Shown in pieces: positions 8,801 through 15,820 of a DNA stretch of 17,783 nucleotides. Position numbers and translations under genes: made by a program. This DNA is from an uncultured Myxococcales bacterium (GTDB lineage: Bacteria; Myxococcota_A; UBA9042), in assembly GCA_903917305.1 (NCBI GenBank), contig CAIXAA010000432.1:1-17783 (forward strand). The letters run 5' to 3'. The notes beneath the pieces were generated by a model. The model searched no databases and was not told where the DNA came from. It was given only the letters and a program-made list of their open reading frames with translations. Each line of letters opens with the position of its first letter. Position 1 is the stretch's first letter.

Positions 8801-9600
8801 GTGTAGGCATAGGTCATGTGGGGCAGCGCATCGGACTTTGCGAGCAGCGCGCCGGTCTTGCCGGAAAAGCCGAAGAGGTGTTCGACGCCCGGGACCAGGA
8901 AGTCGGCCAGGCCGTCGCCGTCGATGTCCATCGTCATCTGGCCGCCGGCCCCGGCGACGTCGACGCCGGGCATGGGCAACGTCGTCTTGGCGGTCTCCGT
9001 GACGGCGCCGACGAAGCGGTACACGTGCGTGGCGGGGGAAGCGGAAAGGCCGGCGCCGCCATTGTCGGCGAGCGCCAGGTCGCTCGTGCCGTCGCCGTCG
9101 AAGTCCGCGACCGCCGCGTAGGCGAGCTGCGAGAACAGGCCGGCCGGCGAAGTCCAGAGCACCTTGCCGGTCTGGGCGGACAGCGCGTACGCGGCGATGC
9201 TGCTGATCACGACGACTTCCGGCGTGCCATCGCCCGTCAGATCGGCGACGCCGGCAAAGCGCGTCGCGCCGAGCGGGGCCGTCTCCCACAACACCTTGCC
9301 GCTGATCGTGCGAGCCACCGCGCGCCCGCCTTCGAGCGACAGCACGTCCTGCGCCCCGTCCAGGTCGACGTCATGCGCGAGCGGCTGCACCGGCGCGCCA
9401 CCGAGGAAATAGCGCCAGATGGTCACCGGCGTCGCGATCGCGCCGCTCGCTGGGCTGTGGTTCGTGCGGCGCACGTCGTGGTGCGACATCGGCCAGAAGC
9501 GATCGAGCGGCGCGGCGAAGGCGACCGCCGTCAGGCCCAGCGTCATCGCCAGCAGCACCACCGCGGCGCGCATCAGTCCCGAACGAGAGAAGGATCTCAT
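5878..9600 (-). CDS. Large secreted FG-GAP repeat protein with MYXO-CTERM-like C-terminal tail
   Basis: This 1240-residue exported protein has at least 12 FG-GAP / calcium-loop units. Loops of the form DxDxDGxxD or close variants occur near residues 77, 120, 166, 225, 334, 478, 553, 626, 680, 779, 884 and 929, interleaved with PQQ-propeller-like strands such as SGKVLW and YAVDATSG. A fibronectin-III-like domain (about 980-1065, WAAVPGASGYSV) and an Ig/FlgD-like domain (about 1066-1168, LPAGDYTATLVVLDGAG) follow. A signal peptide covers residues 1-30. The tail has Cys1205-Cys1206, a hydrophobic segment (about 1218-1233) and KRRRK, like a MYXO-CTERM anchor. I chose the ATG at 9600 because it starts the signal peptide and follows a G-rich stretch (GGGGGG); the upstream extension to 9789 overlaps the radical SAM gene. 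Substrate or adhesion role is unknown. Confidence 0.85.
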   Translation of the reverse strand: MRSFSRSGLMRAAVVLLAMTLGLTAVAFAAPLDRFWPMSHHDVRRTNHSPASGAIATPVTIWRYFLGGAPVQPLAHDVDLDGAQDVLSLEGGRAVARTISGKVLWETAPLGATRFAGVADLTGDGTPEVVVISSIAAYALSAQTGKVLWTSPAGLFSQLAYAAVADFDGDGTSDLALADNGGAGLSASPATHVYRFVGAVTETAKTTLPMPGVDVAGAGGQMTMDIDGDGLADFLVPGVEHLFGFSGKTGALLAKSDALPHMTYAYTSGVSRPAKDGGAPWLVFSADYATNDAKHSLRGVYVLRRVDTALVVQWSMAEADVAGHVRLLPGAVGDLDGDGLEEVILARLAQGVWTVEARDLATGTVLATLDAGATWLSASAGQTPQLLGLLRLGASGPAALQVSLQAGADTARFAPLRLVRFSRKAGFALMADLGVGELSAASVLPASEADQAAKEPLRPALPLTAGAQPGTELAVLSDLNGDLHADQMALLRIALPDPAGAAVSPVLLATLPMTGDGHLALTLAAPGGTRRLLLALADGHAPVLDAGLKLLNDLNGDGQADLTYGAPANPQISVAPVHDKDALPRVTVSVGDTVTALDLSTAGPMTAPSVAWTARPGGAVAASPADVDGDGAREILVRHRPLGGSATLSALSPAGKTLWSYVQPEGPFTWLGDITFATADVDSDGCEDAIAMWTSPTGFAANTPYTNIISGKTGKALWPLHAPCSALFESSLSLDDTVKPPRLLSSEYHDRFACDSLTGEIIQDVKGKQASYGVSMLADLNGDGLLDTVIGEGGAGIEAEQAPDLTTLWFAPDEHLFYQAAALVPVEKVWHVASLTEVSSVVTVRNATSGKILWQKAFVDGASWPPEAAPAGSHTAAGLVSVADLTGKGHPSLLFRTSQGMLYAVDATSGAVDWVLDWGGTFGDPIPADLDGDGLLEILVSFSDGYLYAIDQGTLGQPAWVRENAGTPALTDAEDIDVQEDASAVHANWAAVPGASGYSVRILDDTGAAVTGALDVGPATSATVPDLYLQTGVHYLTSVAAYISSGPQAGWSPATLSDGFAVVDQSPPLITAWTAQPAALLPGTSSTLSAHLVDKTRLASWSLQVQAPDGKIVGAKSATVAQAAIDIAWTWTAADAAGKPLPAGDYTATLVVLDGAGHVATATTILYLCGPGEQPDGAVCKLSSSDGTTPKPKVKVVQGSHPEDCCSAAPGSVPGAFGSLSSLCGIVALVCLAKRRRKPA

Positions 9601-9694
9601 CGCATGCCCCCCAAAGCCATCGGCGACGTTGTGCCGCATGAGAGGTTGGTTGCCTCTGCCTACCTGCGGGTTGTGTGTGCAATTGCAAGGAGCG

Positions 9695-11215
9695 CTAGCG
9701 TGCACCAGCAAGGGGCCAAAGACCATGGGTCTGTGCCGCTTTTGCCGCCCGGCGTTCCTCGTCCGGATGCGCGCGGTCCAAGTCCGCAAACGCCGCCTTC
9801 CACGCCGCGAAGTTGGCGCCCGCGCGCGCCGCCTGCACCACCGCGTGCCCCGTCTCGATGCCGCCTTGGCTCAGCCGGTACTCGACCCACGACCAGCGCG
9901 GCGAATCGAAGCGTACGTCCACCCGGCTGCCGAGCGCCCGCTGCACGCGCGAAAGCCGGCGCGTCGTCTCGGCAATCGTCGCGAACGGCGCCTCCGCCAA
10001 AGGCGTGTGCAGCTTGGGCACGAAAGGCGCGATCCCGAGCGCGGTCCGCACCCGGCCGGACAGGCGCTGACCGAGATCAATCAGCTCGTCGACATCCGCA
10101 TCGGTCTCGTCCGGAAGTCCCAGGATCACGTACATCTTGAACTGCTTCATGCCCACGCGCCGCGCCTGCTCCGCCGCCTCGACCAGGTGGCGTTCGCGCA
10201 GGCCTTTCATCATCTTGCCGCGCATGCGCTGGCTCGGCGCGTCCGATGCCACGGTCAAGGTGCGGTAGCCGCCTTGGTGCAGCAGATCGACAAAGCTGTC
10301 GTCCAGCTTGTCCGCCCGCAGCGAGCTGATGCCGATTTGCTTGCCGCGCGCGATCGCCGCGCGCAGGGCGTCCTGGATCGGCGCCCAATCGCTGACCGCC
10401 GCGCCGACGAAACCGACGCGCGGCGCCGCCTCGAACTCCGGCCGGTCGAGCACGGCGATCACGCGCTCCAGCTCCGGCGAACGCATCGGCGCCACCGGCG
10501 CGCGCACCACGCAGAACTTGCAGTAGCGCGGGCAGCCGCGGCTCGCCTCCACCAGCATCATGTCCTTGAACTCGGCCAGCGGACTGTGCCACGCGCCATA
10601 GGCCGGCAGCAGATCGAGATCGCGGACGGACAGCAGCTCCGGCACCGCATCGCCGTGCACGGCCGGCACCCAGCAGCCGGGCGTCTGCGCGGCATGCGTC
10701 TGGATCGCCTCGCGATCCATGCCCGCCTCGAACCAATCGAGCAGCGTCGTGACGACCACATCCGCCTCGCCCATCACGACCACGTCGGCGATCAGACCCA
10801 GGGGCAGGGCGTTGGACGACGTCAGCGGACCGCCGACGAGGATGGGGGGATGCTGCGGCCCGCGCTCCGCCGCCAAAGCCGGAATGCCGGAGATCTCCAG
10901 CATTTGCACCAGGTTCGCCAGATCCAGCTCGTAGGCGATGGACACGCAGATGGCGTCGTAGTCGGCCAGCGGCTTGGCGATTTCCAGAGACGTGAGGCCG
11001 CTTTGCAAGCCACCGTCCGGCAGCACGGCGCGGTGGCAGGCCACGCTCTCCCGGCTGTTCAGGGCGCGGTAGATGACCTGCATGCCCAGCGAGGAGCCGG
11101 CCACGCGGTAGCTGTTCGGGTAGCACAGCACGACTTCGATCGCGGCGCGGCGCGTCAGCGTTCCGATCTCGCCGGCGATGAGCGGGCTCTGGCCGCGCGG
11201 CTCCCGGTGCTTCAT
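9695..11215 (-). CDS. Radical SAM protein with B12-binding-like N-terminal domain
   Basis: This 506-residue protein belongs to the radical SAM superfamily. The [4Fe-4S] cluster motif is GCPRYCKFC, with Cys228, Cys232 and Cys235 (CxxxCxxC). The N-terminal region (about 25-160) has the Rossmann-like layout seen before the radical SAM core in B12-binding radical SAM proteins: LCYPNSY, LGMQVIYRALN, LVGGP and MGEAD. The DxHxxG cobalamin-ligand motif is absent, so cobalamin use is doubtful. It resembles uncharacterised radical SAM proteins I recall from Geobacter-type deltaproteobacteria; substrate is unknown. I chose the ATG at 11215 because a good promoter lies just upstream. An in-frame GTG at 11260 falls inside that promoter's spacer. 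The FG-GAP gene begins 94 bases downstream on the same strand and may be co-transcribed. Confidence 0.85.
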   Translation of the reverse strand: MKHREPRGQSPLIAGEIGTLTRRAAIEVVLCYPNSYRVAGSSLGMQVIYRALNSRESVACHRAVLPDGGLQSGLTSLEIAKPLADYDAICVSIAYELDLANLVQMLEISGIPALAAERGPQHPPILVGGPLTSSNALPLGLIADVVVMGEADVVVTTLLDWFEAGMDREAIQTHAAQTPGCWVPAVHGDAVPELLSVRDLDLLPAYGAWHSPLAEFKDMMLVEASRGCPRYCKFCVVRAPVAPMRSPELERVIAVLDRPEFEAAPRVGFVGAAVSDWAPIQDALRAAIARGKQIGISSLRADKLDDSFVDLLHQGGYRTLTVASDAPSQRMRGKMMKGLRERHLVEAAEQARRVGMKQFKMYVILGLPDETDADVDELIDLGQRLSGRVRTALGIAPFVPKLHTPLAEAPFATIAETTRRLSRVQRALGSRVDVRFDSPRWSWVEYRLSQGGIETGHAVVQAARAGANFAAWKAAFADLDRAHPDEERRAAKAAQTHGLWPLAGAR

Positions 11216-11247
11216 GTGCGCGTTGCGTGTGGCTGCATTCGGCGTGC

Positions 11248-11276
11248 ACGGTAGGACCACGCGCCGCCCGGGTCAA
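11248..11276 (-). promoter_or_regulatory. Predicted sigma-70-type promoter for the radical SAM gene
   Basis: On the minus strand, TTGACC (11276-11271) is separated by exactly 17 bases from TACCGT (11253-11248). The start of transcription would be near 11241, about 26 bases before the ATG at 11215. The alternative GTG start at 11260 would not be on this transcript, which decides the start call. No Shine-Dalgarno sequence is evident before the ATG. The rest of the divergent region (11216-11345) shows no equally good promoter for the amidohydrolase on the plus strand. Confidence 0.55.
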
Positions 11277-11345
11277 CGTCGATTGCGCGCTTGCCGCCGC
11301 CCGCGCCGCCGTGCGAACCTGCGCCGGCACCCGCAGGAGCCACCC

Positions 11346-12524
11346 ATGTCCACGCTTTCGCCGCTCGCGCTGCCGCTCGATGCCTACGAGATCACGGAGC
11401 TTCTCACCTGGCGCCGCGCACTGCATGCCCAGCCGGAGCTGTCCCTGACCGAGCACGACACCCACGCCTTCCTGCGCGCGGCGCTGCGGGAGATGGGCTG
11501 CCACGCCGAGACGGTGGGCGGGACGGGGCTCAAGGTCGTGCTGGGGCAGGGCGCGGGGCCGGCGCTGCTGCTGCGCGCGGACATGGACGCGCTGCCGGTG
11601 CAGGAGCAGTCGGCGCTGCCTTTCGCCTCGCAGCGTCCCGGCTGCATGCACGCCTGCGGGCACGACGCGCACATGGCGATGCTGCTGGCGGTGGCGAAGC
11701 GCTTGAAAGTGAACGAGGAACTGCTGCCCGGCCGCATCGTGCTGTGCTTCCAGCCGGCCGAAGAGAATGGCCGCGGCGCGCTGGCGTTGATCGGCGATGG
11801 CGTGCTGGACGACCCGCCGGTGGGCGGCGCGCTGGGGCTGCACGTCTGGACGGGGCTGCCGGTGGGCACGATCAGCGCGGCGCCGGACGGCGTGATGGCG
11901 GCGGTCGGCGAGTTCATCATCACCGTCAAGGGGCGCGGCGGCCATGGCGCGATGCCGCACACAGCGATGGATCCGGTGGTGGCGGCAGCGGCGGTGGTGC
12001 AGGCGCTGCAGACGATTGCCTCGCGGCGCACCGATCCGCTCGATCCGGTGGTGGTGACGGTGGGCAGCATCCACGGCGGTTCGGCGTTCAATGTCATCGC
12101 CGACGACGTCGTGCTGCACGGCACCTGCCGCAGCTTCTCCAAGGAACTGAGCGAGCGGCTGCCGGACCTCGTCGCCGACATCGCCGGTGCCGCCGCCGCC
12201 AGCCACGGCGCCAGCGCGGAGACGGTCTACAACCAGCACACCATCGTCTTGCGCAACGACCGCACCATGGCGGACCTCGTCGCCAGCGCGGCGAGCAGCA
12301 CGCCCGGCGTGCGCCACGTGGACCGCACCATGCGCATGATGGGCGGCGAGGACATGGCGTACTACCTGGAGCGCGTCCCGGGCTGCTTCTTCTTTGTCGG
12401 CTGCGGCAACCTCGACGGCTCCTCGGAGCCGCACCACAGCCCGCGCTTTGTCATTGACGAGGCCGGGTTGCCGATGGGGGCGAACGTGATGCTGCGCGCC
12501 GTCGCCAACTACTTCGCGGGTTGA
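11346..12524 (+). CDS. M20D-type amidohydrolase / aminoacylase-like metallopeptidase
   Basis: This 392-residue enzyme matches M20D-type amidohydrolases (hippurate hydrolase, N-acyl-amino-acid and auxin-conjugate hydrolase relatives), which cleave N-acyl amides with two metal ions. Expected metal-binding residues are visible: Cys104 and His106 in HACGHDAH, Glu139/Glu140 in QPAEENGRGA, His166 in GLHVW, and His364 in HHSPRF. A smaller dimerisation domain lies at about 183-300 (GRGGHGAMPH, HGGSAFNVIADD). There is no signal peptide, so it should be cytoplasmic. The ATG at 11346 is preceded by AGGAG at 11335-11339 with a 6-base gap, which favours it over the upstream in-frame ATG at 11178. It is divergent from the radical SAM gene and converges on the TPR-like gene, overlapping it by 16 bases. 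Substrate cannot be assigned. Confidence 0.93.
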   Translation: MSTLSPLALPLDAYEITELLTWRRALHAQPELSLTEHDTHAFLRAALREMGCHAETVGGTGLKVVLGQGAGPALLLRADMDALPVQEQSALPFASQRPGCMHACGHDAHMAMLLAVAKRLKVNEELLPGRIVLCFQPAEENGRGALALIGDGVLDDPPVGGALGLHVWTGLPVGTISAAPDGVMAAVGEFIITVKGRGGHGAMPHTAMDPVVAAAAVVQALQTIASRRTDPLDPVVVTVGSIHGGSAFNVIADDVVLHGTCRSFSKELSERLPDLVADIAGAAAASHGASAETVYNQHTIVLRNDRTMADLVASAASSTPGVRHVDRTMRMMGGEDMAYYLERVPGCFFFVGCGNLDGSSEPHHSPRFVIDEAGLPMGANVMLRAVANYFAG

Positions 12525-14704
12525 TCCGCGGTCATGCGCTCGATGATCTGACGCACCAGGTGCTGCTCCGGCAGGCCGTGGCGCGCCGTCACCACCAGCG
12601 CTTCGCCCAGCAGCGCGCCGCACGCCTCGCCGTGGCCCAGCATGCCCTCGACCTGCCCCAGCAGCAGCAGCGCCGCACCCAGGCTGCGCGGCGCGTGGGC
12701 CTGCCGCAGCCATTCCACTGCCTCGCCTAGCACTTGCGCAGCCGGCGCCAGCTCGCGCGCCATGGCCAGCAGGCGACCCTGCAGCGTCAGCGCCTCGCCG
12801 CGCTGCACCGCCGGCAGATCCTGCGTCGGCAGCGCCGCCAGCAGCGTGCGGGCCTGCCGCGCCCGCCTCGTCTCCAGCAGCAGTTGCGCCAGATCGACCG
12901 TCACCGCGGCCGTTTCCGCCGCAAGACCCGCCTCTCGGGCCTGCGCCAAGGCCGCCACCAGCTCCTGCTCCGCCGCCTCCTGCTGCCCAAGTCCGCGCAA
13001 CGTCAGCGCTTCGCCGCGCCAGGCCCGCAGGGCCAGCTGCGGACGACCGAGCGCCTCGGCATCGGTCCGCGACGCCGCGAAGGCCTCGCGCGCCGCCGAC
13101 CACTCGTGGGCGGTCGCGTGCAAGTTGCCAAGCGAGAAGGCAGATTCTGCCGCCAGATCGCGCCGCCCGCTCGACCGCGCCGTCTCCAGCGCGTGGTGCA
13201 GGACCAGGCGGCCTTCATCGAGGCGCCCGTCGGAGAGCAACAGCGCGCCGACGGTGCCAAGGGCTAGCGCGTGCGCGCCTTCGTCGCCGGCTTGTGCCGC
13301 CATTTCCGCCGCTTCCCGCGCCACGGCCCAGGCATCCCCCGGCGCTTCGCCCGCTGCCAGCGCCTGCGCCAGCCGCGCCTTGGCCCGCGCCCGCAGACGC
13401 AAGAGCGGTTGATGATTCGCGATTTGCACGGCCTGCCGCGCCAGCCCCGCCGCGCGATCCGGGCTTGCCAGGTGCAGCCACGCCGCGCACGCCGTATCCA
13501 GGGCCGCCAGGTGCTGCGCCGCGTCGGACGCCGCACCAGCCAGCGCCTCGATCTCCTCGACATCCGCCGCCGCGGGCTGCCCATGCCGGGCCAGATCGGC
13601 CTGCACGGCCAGCACCGCCGCCTCCAAGCCGAGATCCGCGCGCCCGAGCGCCAGCGCCTGCTGTCGCGCCGCCAGCCCTTCCTGCCGCGCCTGCGCCGGC
13701 TGCCCCGCGGCGATCAGCGCCCGGGTGCGCAGCAGGGCCACGCGCAACGCCGCCACGCCGTGCCCAGCTTGTTGCCGAATTCCATGGGTTTGCGCCAGCG
13801 CATCCGCCGCCTGCGCCGGCCGCCCGGCGCGCAGGGCCAGCACCGCGTAGGCTTCCAGGCGTGCCGCGTGCAGCACGGGCTGGCCTTCGAGCTGCGGCGG
13901 CAGCGGCCTCTCCTGCAGGGCAACCGCGTCCGCCCAGGACTCGTTGTCGCACAATGCCAGCACCAGCTCAGACTCCAGCAGATCCAGTAGCTTGGGTGCA
14001 TCGGCCAGCCGCGCGGCGTCGCAGGCGCGCATCAGGGACTCGACGGCGCTGCGCGGATCGCCGCCGCGCCGCGCCAGGGCGGCATCGAGGCGCAGGGCGT
14101 CGATGTACAGCTCCAGGCTGCCCAGCCGCTGCGCGCTGTCCGCGGCAAGCGAAAGCAGCAGGCGGGCTTCCGGCTCGCGGCGCTGCGCCAGCGCCCTCTC
14201 GGCGCGCACCAGGGCCACCGACGCCCGCGCCGCCTCGGTCATGCGCTCGGCTTCCTGCACCGCGCTGTCCAACGCATCCAAAGGCAGACCGGCGGAAAGC
14301 TCATGCTGCGCGCGGTCTTCCGCCGCATCCAGCAGCGCCTCGGCGACGGCCGGATCGCCCGCGCCCTGCTCCTGCAGCGCCAGCGCCAGCAACGCCCGCG
14401 CCGCCAGCGGCGTCGCGCCCGCCGCATCCGCCAGGCTTCGCGCCCGTGCCCACCACGATCGGGCAGCGCGTGCATCGCCGTTTTGCCAATGAACGTCGCC
14501 CCATAGAAGCGAGGCGGCCGCCTGTCCCGCCCGGTCGTCCGCCCGCTCGAACGCCTCCAGCGCGCCTTGGGTCGCATCGCCCGCCGCCGTCAGATCGCCG
14601 CGCGCCGCTTCGCTTTGGGCCAGATCCAGCAGCTGCCAGCCGGCAATGCCCGCCATCTCGGCCGTCGCCGCCTCGTTCCAGGCATCGGGGGGCAGGTGCG
14701 TCAT
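12509..14704 (-). CDS. Ala-rich helical-repeat (TPR-like) protein
   Basis: This 731-residue protein is built almost wholly of Ala/Leu-rich helix pairs in the style of degenerate tetratricopeptide repeats. Examples are AARALLALALQEQGAGDPAVAEALLDAAED near the N-terminus and SAFSLGNLHATAHEWSAAREAFAASR, ALTLRGLGQQEAAEQELVAAL and AALLLLGQVEGMLGHGEACGALLGEAL toward the C-terminus. TPR solenoids usually bind partner proteins. No signal peptide, membrane segment, kinase, protease or DNA-binding domain is visible, so it is probably cytoplasmic. I chose the ATG at 14704 because GGAGA (14714-14710) lies 5 bases upstream and a promoter-like sequence precedes it. An in-frame ATG at 14770 lies upstream of that promoter. 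Function and partner are unknown. Confidence 0.82.
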   Translation of the reverse strand: MTHLPPDAWNEAATAEMAGIAGWQLLDLAQSEAARGDLTAAGDATQGALEAFERADDRAGQAAASLLWGDVHWQNGDARAARSWWARARSLADAAGATPLAARALLALALQEQGAGDPAVAEALLDAAEDRAQHELSAGLPLDALDSAVQEAERMTEAARASVALVRAERALAQRREPEARLLLSLAADSAQRLGSLELYIDALRLDAALARRGGDPRSAVESLMRACDAARLADAPKLLDLLESELVLALCDNESWADAVALQERPLPPQLEGQPVLHAARLEAYAVLALRAGRPAQAADALAQTHGIRQQAGHGVAALRVALLRTRALIAAGQPAQARQEGLAARQQALALGRADLGLEAAVLAVQADLARHGQPAAADVEEIEALAGAASDAAQHLAALDTACAAWLHLASPDRAAGLARQAVQIANHQPLLRLRARAKARLAQALAAGEAPGDAWAVAREAAEMAAQAGDEGAHALALGTVGALLLSDGRLDEGRLVLHHALETARSSGRRDLAAESAFSLGNLHATAHEWSAAREAFAASRTDAEALGRPQLALRAWRGEALTLRGLGQQEAAEQELVAALAQAREAGLAAETAAVTVDLAQLLLETRRARQARTLLAALPTQDLPAVQRGEALTLQGRLLAMARELAPAAQVLGEAVEWLRQAHAPRSLGAALLLLGQVEGMLGHGEACGALLGEALVVTARHGLPEQHLVRQIIERMTADQPAK

Positions 14705-14729
14705 GGCCGTCTCCGGAAAAGGCCTCCGA

Positions 14730-14757
14730 AGCCTAGCAGGCTGCGGCAGAACCTCAA
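14730..14757 (-). promoter_or_regulatory. Predicted sigma-70-type promoter for the TPR-like gene
   Basis: On the minus strand, TTGAGG (14757-14752) lies 16 bases from TAGGCT (14735-14730). Transcription would start near 14723 and give a leader of about 19 bases containing the GGAGA ribosome site. This supports the ATG at 14704 over the longer in-frame start at 14770. The match is weaker than the two TTGACC promoters in this window. Confidence 0.45.
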
Positions 14758-14802
14758 CGTGCCCGCTCATGTCACTCGTTGGTCACAGTCGGCAAAGGGG
14801 GA

Positions 14803-14830
14803 TTGTCCACCGCGCAGTGCCTGTTACGCT
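14803..14830 (+). promoter_or_regulatory. Predicted promoter giving a leaderless acyltransferase mRNA
   Basis: TTGTCC (14803-14808) is followed after 16 bases by TACGCT (14825-14830). Only six bases separate the -10-like hexamer from the ATG at 14837, so the usual start distance puts transcription at, or within a base or two of, the start codon. No Shine-Dalgarno sequence lies in front of this ATG, which agrees with a leaderless message. The whole divergent region 14705-14836 appears to hold only this promoter and the opposing TPR-gene promoter. Confidence 0.4.
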
Positions 14831-14836
14831 CTGCCC

Positions 14837-15820
14837 ATGCTTGACCTTCACCGCCTCGAAAAGCTGCGCCTCTTTCGCATCCCGCCCGGCCAGGTCTTCT
14901 TTGCCGAGACCGCGCTGCGCCTGGACTACCGCCTGCCGCACCGCACGGAGATCGTGCTGGAGGGCGTGGAGCATTTGCCCAAGGATCGCGGCGCGTTCCT
15001 GGCGATGAACCACACGGATCGCTACAACTACTGGCCGCTGCAGTACGCCATGTACCGGCGCGGGCTGCGTTTTACGGCGACGTGGGTCAAGGGCAAGTAC
15101 TACGAGAACGAGTGGATGGCGCGCTTCATGGACTCCATGAACAACATTCCGCTGCCGTCTCGCGGGTATGTCATCACGACCCTGTTCCGCGCGGAGCTGG
15201 GCCGCACGCCGACCGAAGCCGAGTACCGCCTGCTGCGCGACCTCGTCGACGGGCTGCGGGCGCCGCGCGACCTGGAGACGACCGAGGCGGCGGTGAACCG
15301 GCTGTTCGCGACGCACAGCGGTCCGGCGGGCTTCCTGGCGTGGTTCGACGGCTATTTCGGCAAGATGATCGACCACATCGTGCGGCTCAACAAGCTGGCG
15401 CTGAATGAGAAGAAGCTGAATGTCCTGGTGTTTCCTCAAGGTACACGCTCGGTGCGCTTGTCGCGCGGGCACACCGGTCTCATCCAGATGGCGTGGCACC
15501 TGGGCACGCCGATCGTGCCCGTGGGGTGCAGCGGGTCGGACAAGGTGTACCCGGGCAACTCGCCGATGGCCAAGGGCGGGCGCATCGTCTACCGCTTCGG
15601 ACCGGCGCTGGAGTCGGATGGCCCGGAGTTCGCGGACTTGCGGCCGAAGGTGCCGTACCAGCCGCTGACGCGCGAGGCGACGGAACAGCACGGCGCGGCG
15701 TTTCGCGCTGCGACCGACATCATCATGCAACGCATCGAGTTGCTGGTGGATCCGCCGTATCGCTTCGCCGACGACGTCGTGGCGCCGTCCGATGAGCGCG
15801 GCGTCGGGCGCTTCGTCTAG
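14837..15820 (+). CDS. PlsC-superfamily (LPLAT) acyltransferase-like protein with altered motifs
   Basis: This 327-residue protein resembles the glycerolipid acyltransferase (PlsC/LPLAT) superfamily, which transfers acyl chains to lysophospholipids or related acceptors. Motif I is present as NHTDRYNYW (58-66): His59 is kept, but the HX4D aspartate position is Asn64. A motif II-like IPLPSRG (104-110) follows. Motif III is VFPQGTRS (198-205), with Gln201 in place of the usual Glu, and VPVG (227-230) matches motif IV. Motifs I and III are 140 residues apart, about twice the spacing in short PlsC proteins, because of a helical stretch at about 112-190. No obvious transmembrane helix is seen. The start follows the predicted leaderless promoter. 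Superfamily membership is fairly firm; catalytic activity and substrate are uncertain. Confidence 0.8.
   Translation: MLDLHRLEKLRLFRIPPGQVFFAETALRLDYRLPHRTEIVLEGVEHLPKDRGAFLAMNHTDRYNYWPLQYAMYRRGLRFTATWVKGKYYENEWMARFMDSMNNIPLPSRGYVITTLFRAELGRTPTEAEYRLLRDLVDGLRAPRDLETTEAAVNRLFATHSGPAGFLAWFDGYFGKMIDHIVRLNKLALNEKKLNVLVFPQGTRSVRLSRGHTGLIQMAWHLGTPIVPVGCSGSDKVYPGNSPMAKGGRIVYRFGPALESDGPEFADLRPKVPYQPLTREATEQHGAAFRAATDIIMQRIELLVDPPYRFADDVVAPSDERGVGRFV

Noticed and set aside
6796..8940. Recurring near-identical 15-20 base segments within the FG-GAP gene
   Set aside because: They are the DNA of the repeated calcium-loop motif DxDGDGxxD in the protein, not a separate repeat family or CRISPR array.
9641..9657. 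Small hairpin AGAGG-loop-CCTCT upstream of the FG-GAP gene
   Set aside because: The stem is only 5 bp with a 7-base loop and no T-run. It is within what chance allows, so I did not call it a terminator or operator.
9679..9688. TGCAATTGCA palindrome between the radical SAM and FG-GAP genes
   Set aside because: A 10-base palindrome can occur by chance, and no promoter box is placed so that it would act as an operator.
9601..9789. N-terminal extension of the FG-GAP protein
   Set aside because: It would precede a clear signal peptide and overlap the 3' end of the radical SAM gene. The start at 9600 fits an exported protein.
5872..10140. Very long plus-strand open frame (1422 codons) opposite the FG-GAP gene
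   Set aside because: The opposite strand encodes a signal peptide, regular FG-GAP units and a sorting tail. This frame has only low-complexity Arg/Gln/His-rich sequence and reads into the radical SAM gene.
11178..11345. N-terminal extension of the amidohydrolase
   Set aside because: The extra 56 residues are Arg-rich with no similarity to the family and overlap the start of the divergent radical SAM gene. The ATG at 11346 has a good AGGAG site.
10077..13103. Minus-strand open frame of 1008 codons across three genes
   Set aside because: It overlaps the radical SAM gene, the amidohydrolase and the TPR-like gene in other frames, and its product is Gly/Ala/Arg-rich without motifs.
13294..14736. 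Plus-strand Pro/Arg/Ala-rich open frame (480 codons) opposite the TPR-like gene
   Set aside because: It is the complement of Ala-rich helical repeats. Pro-Ala-Arg bias is the expected shadow, and no ribosome site or promoter precedes it.
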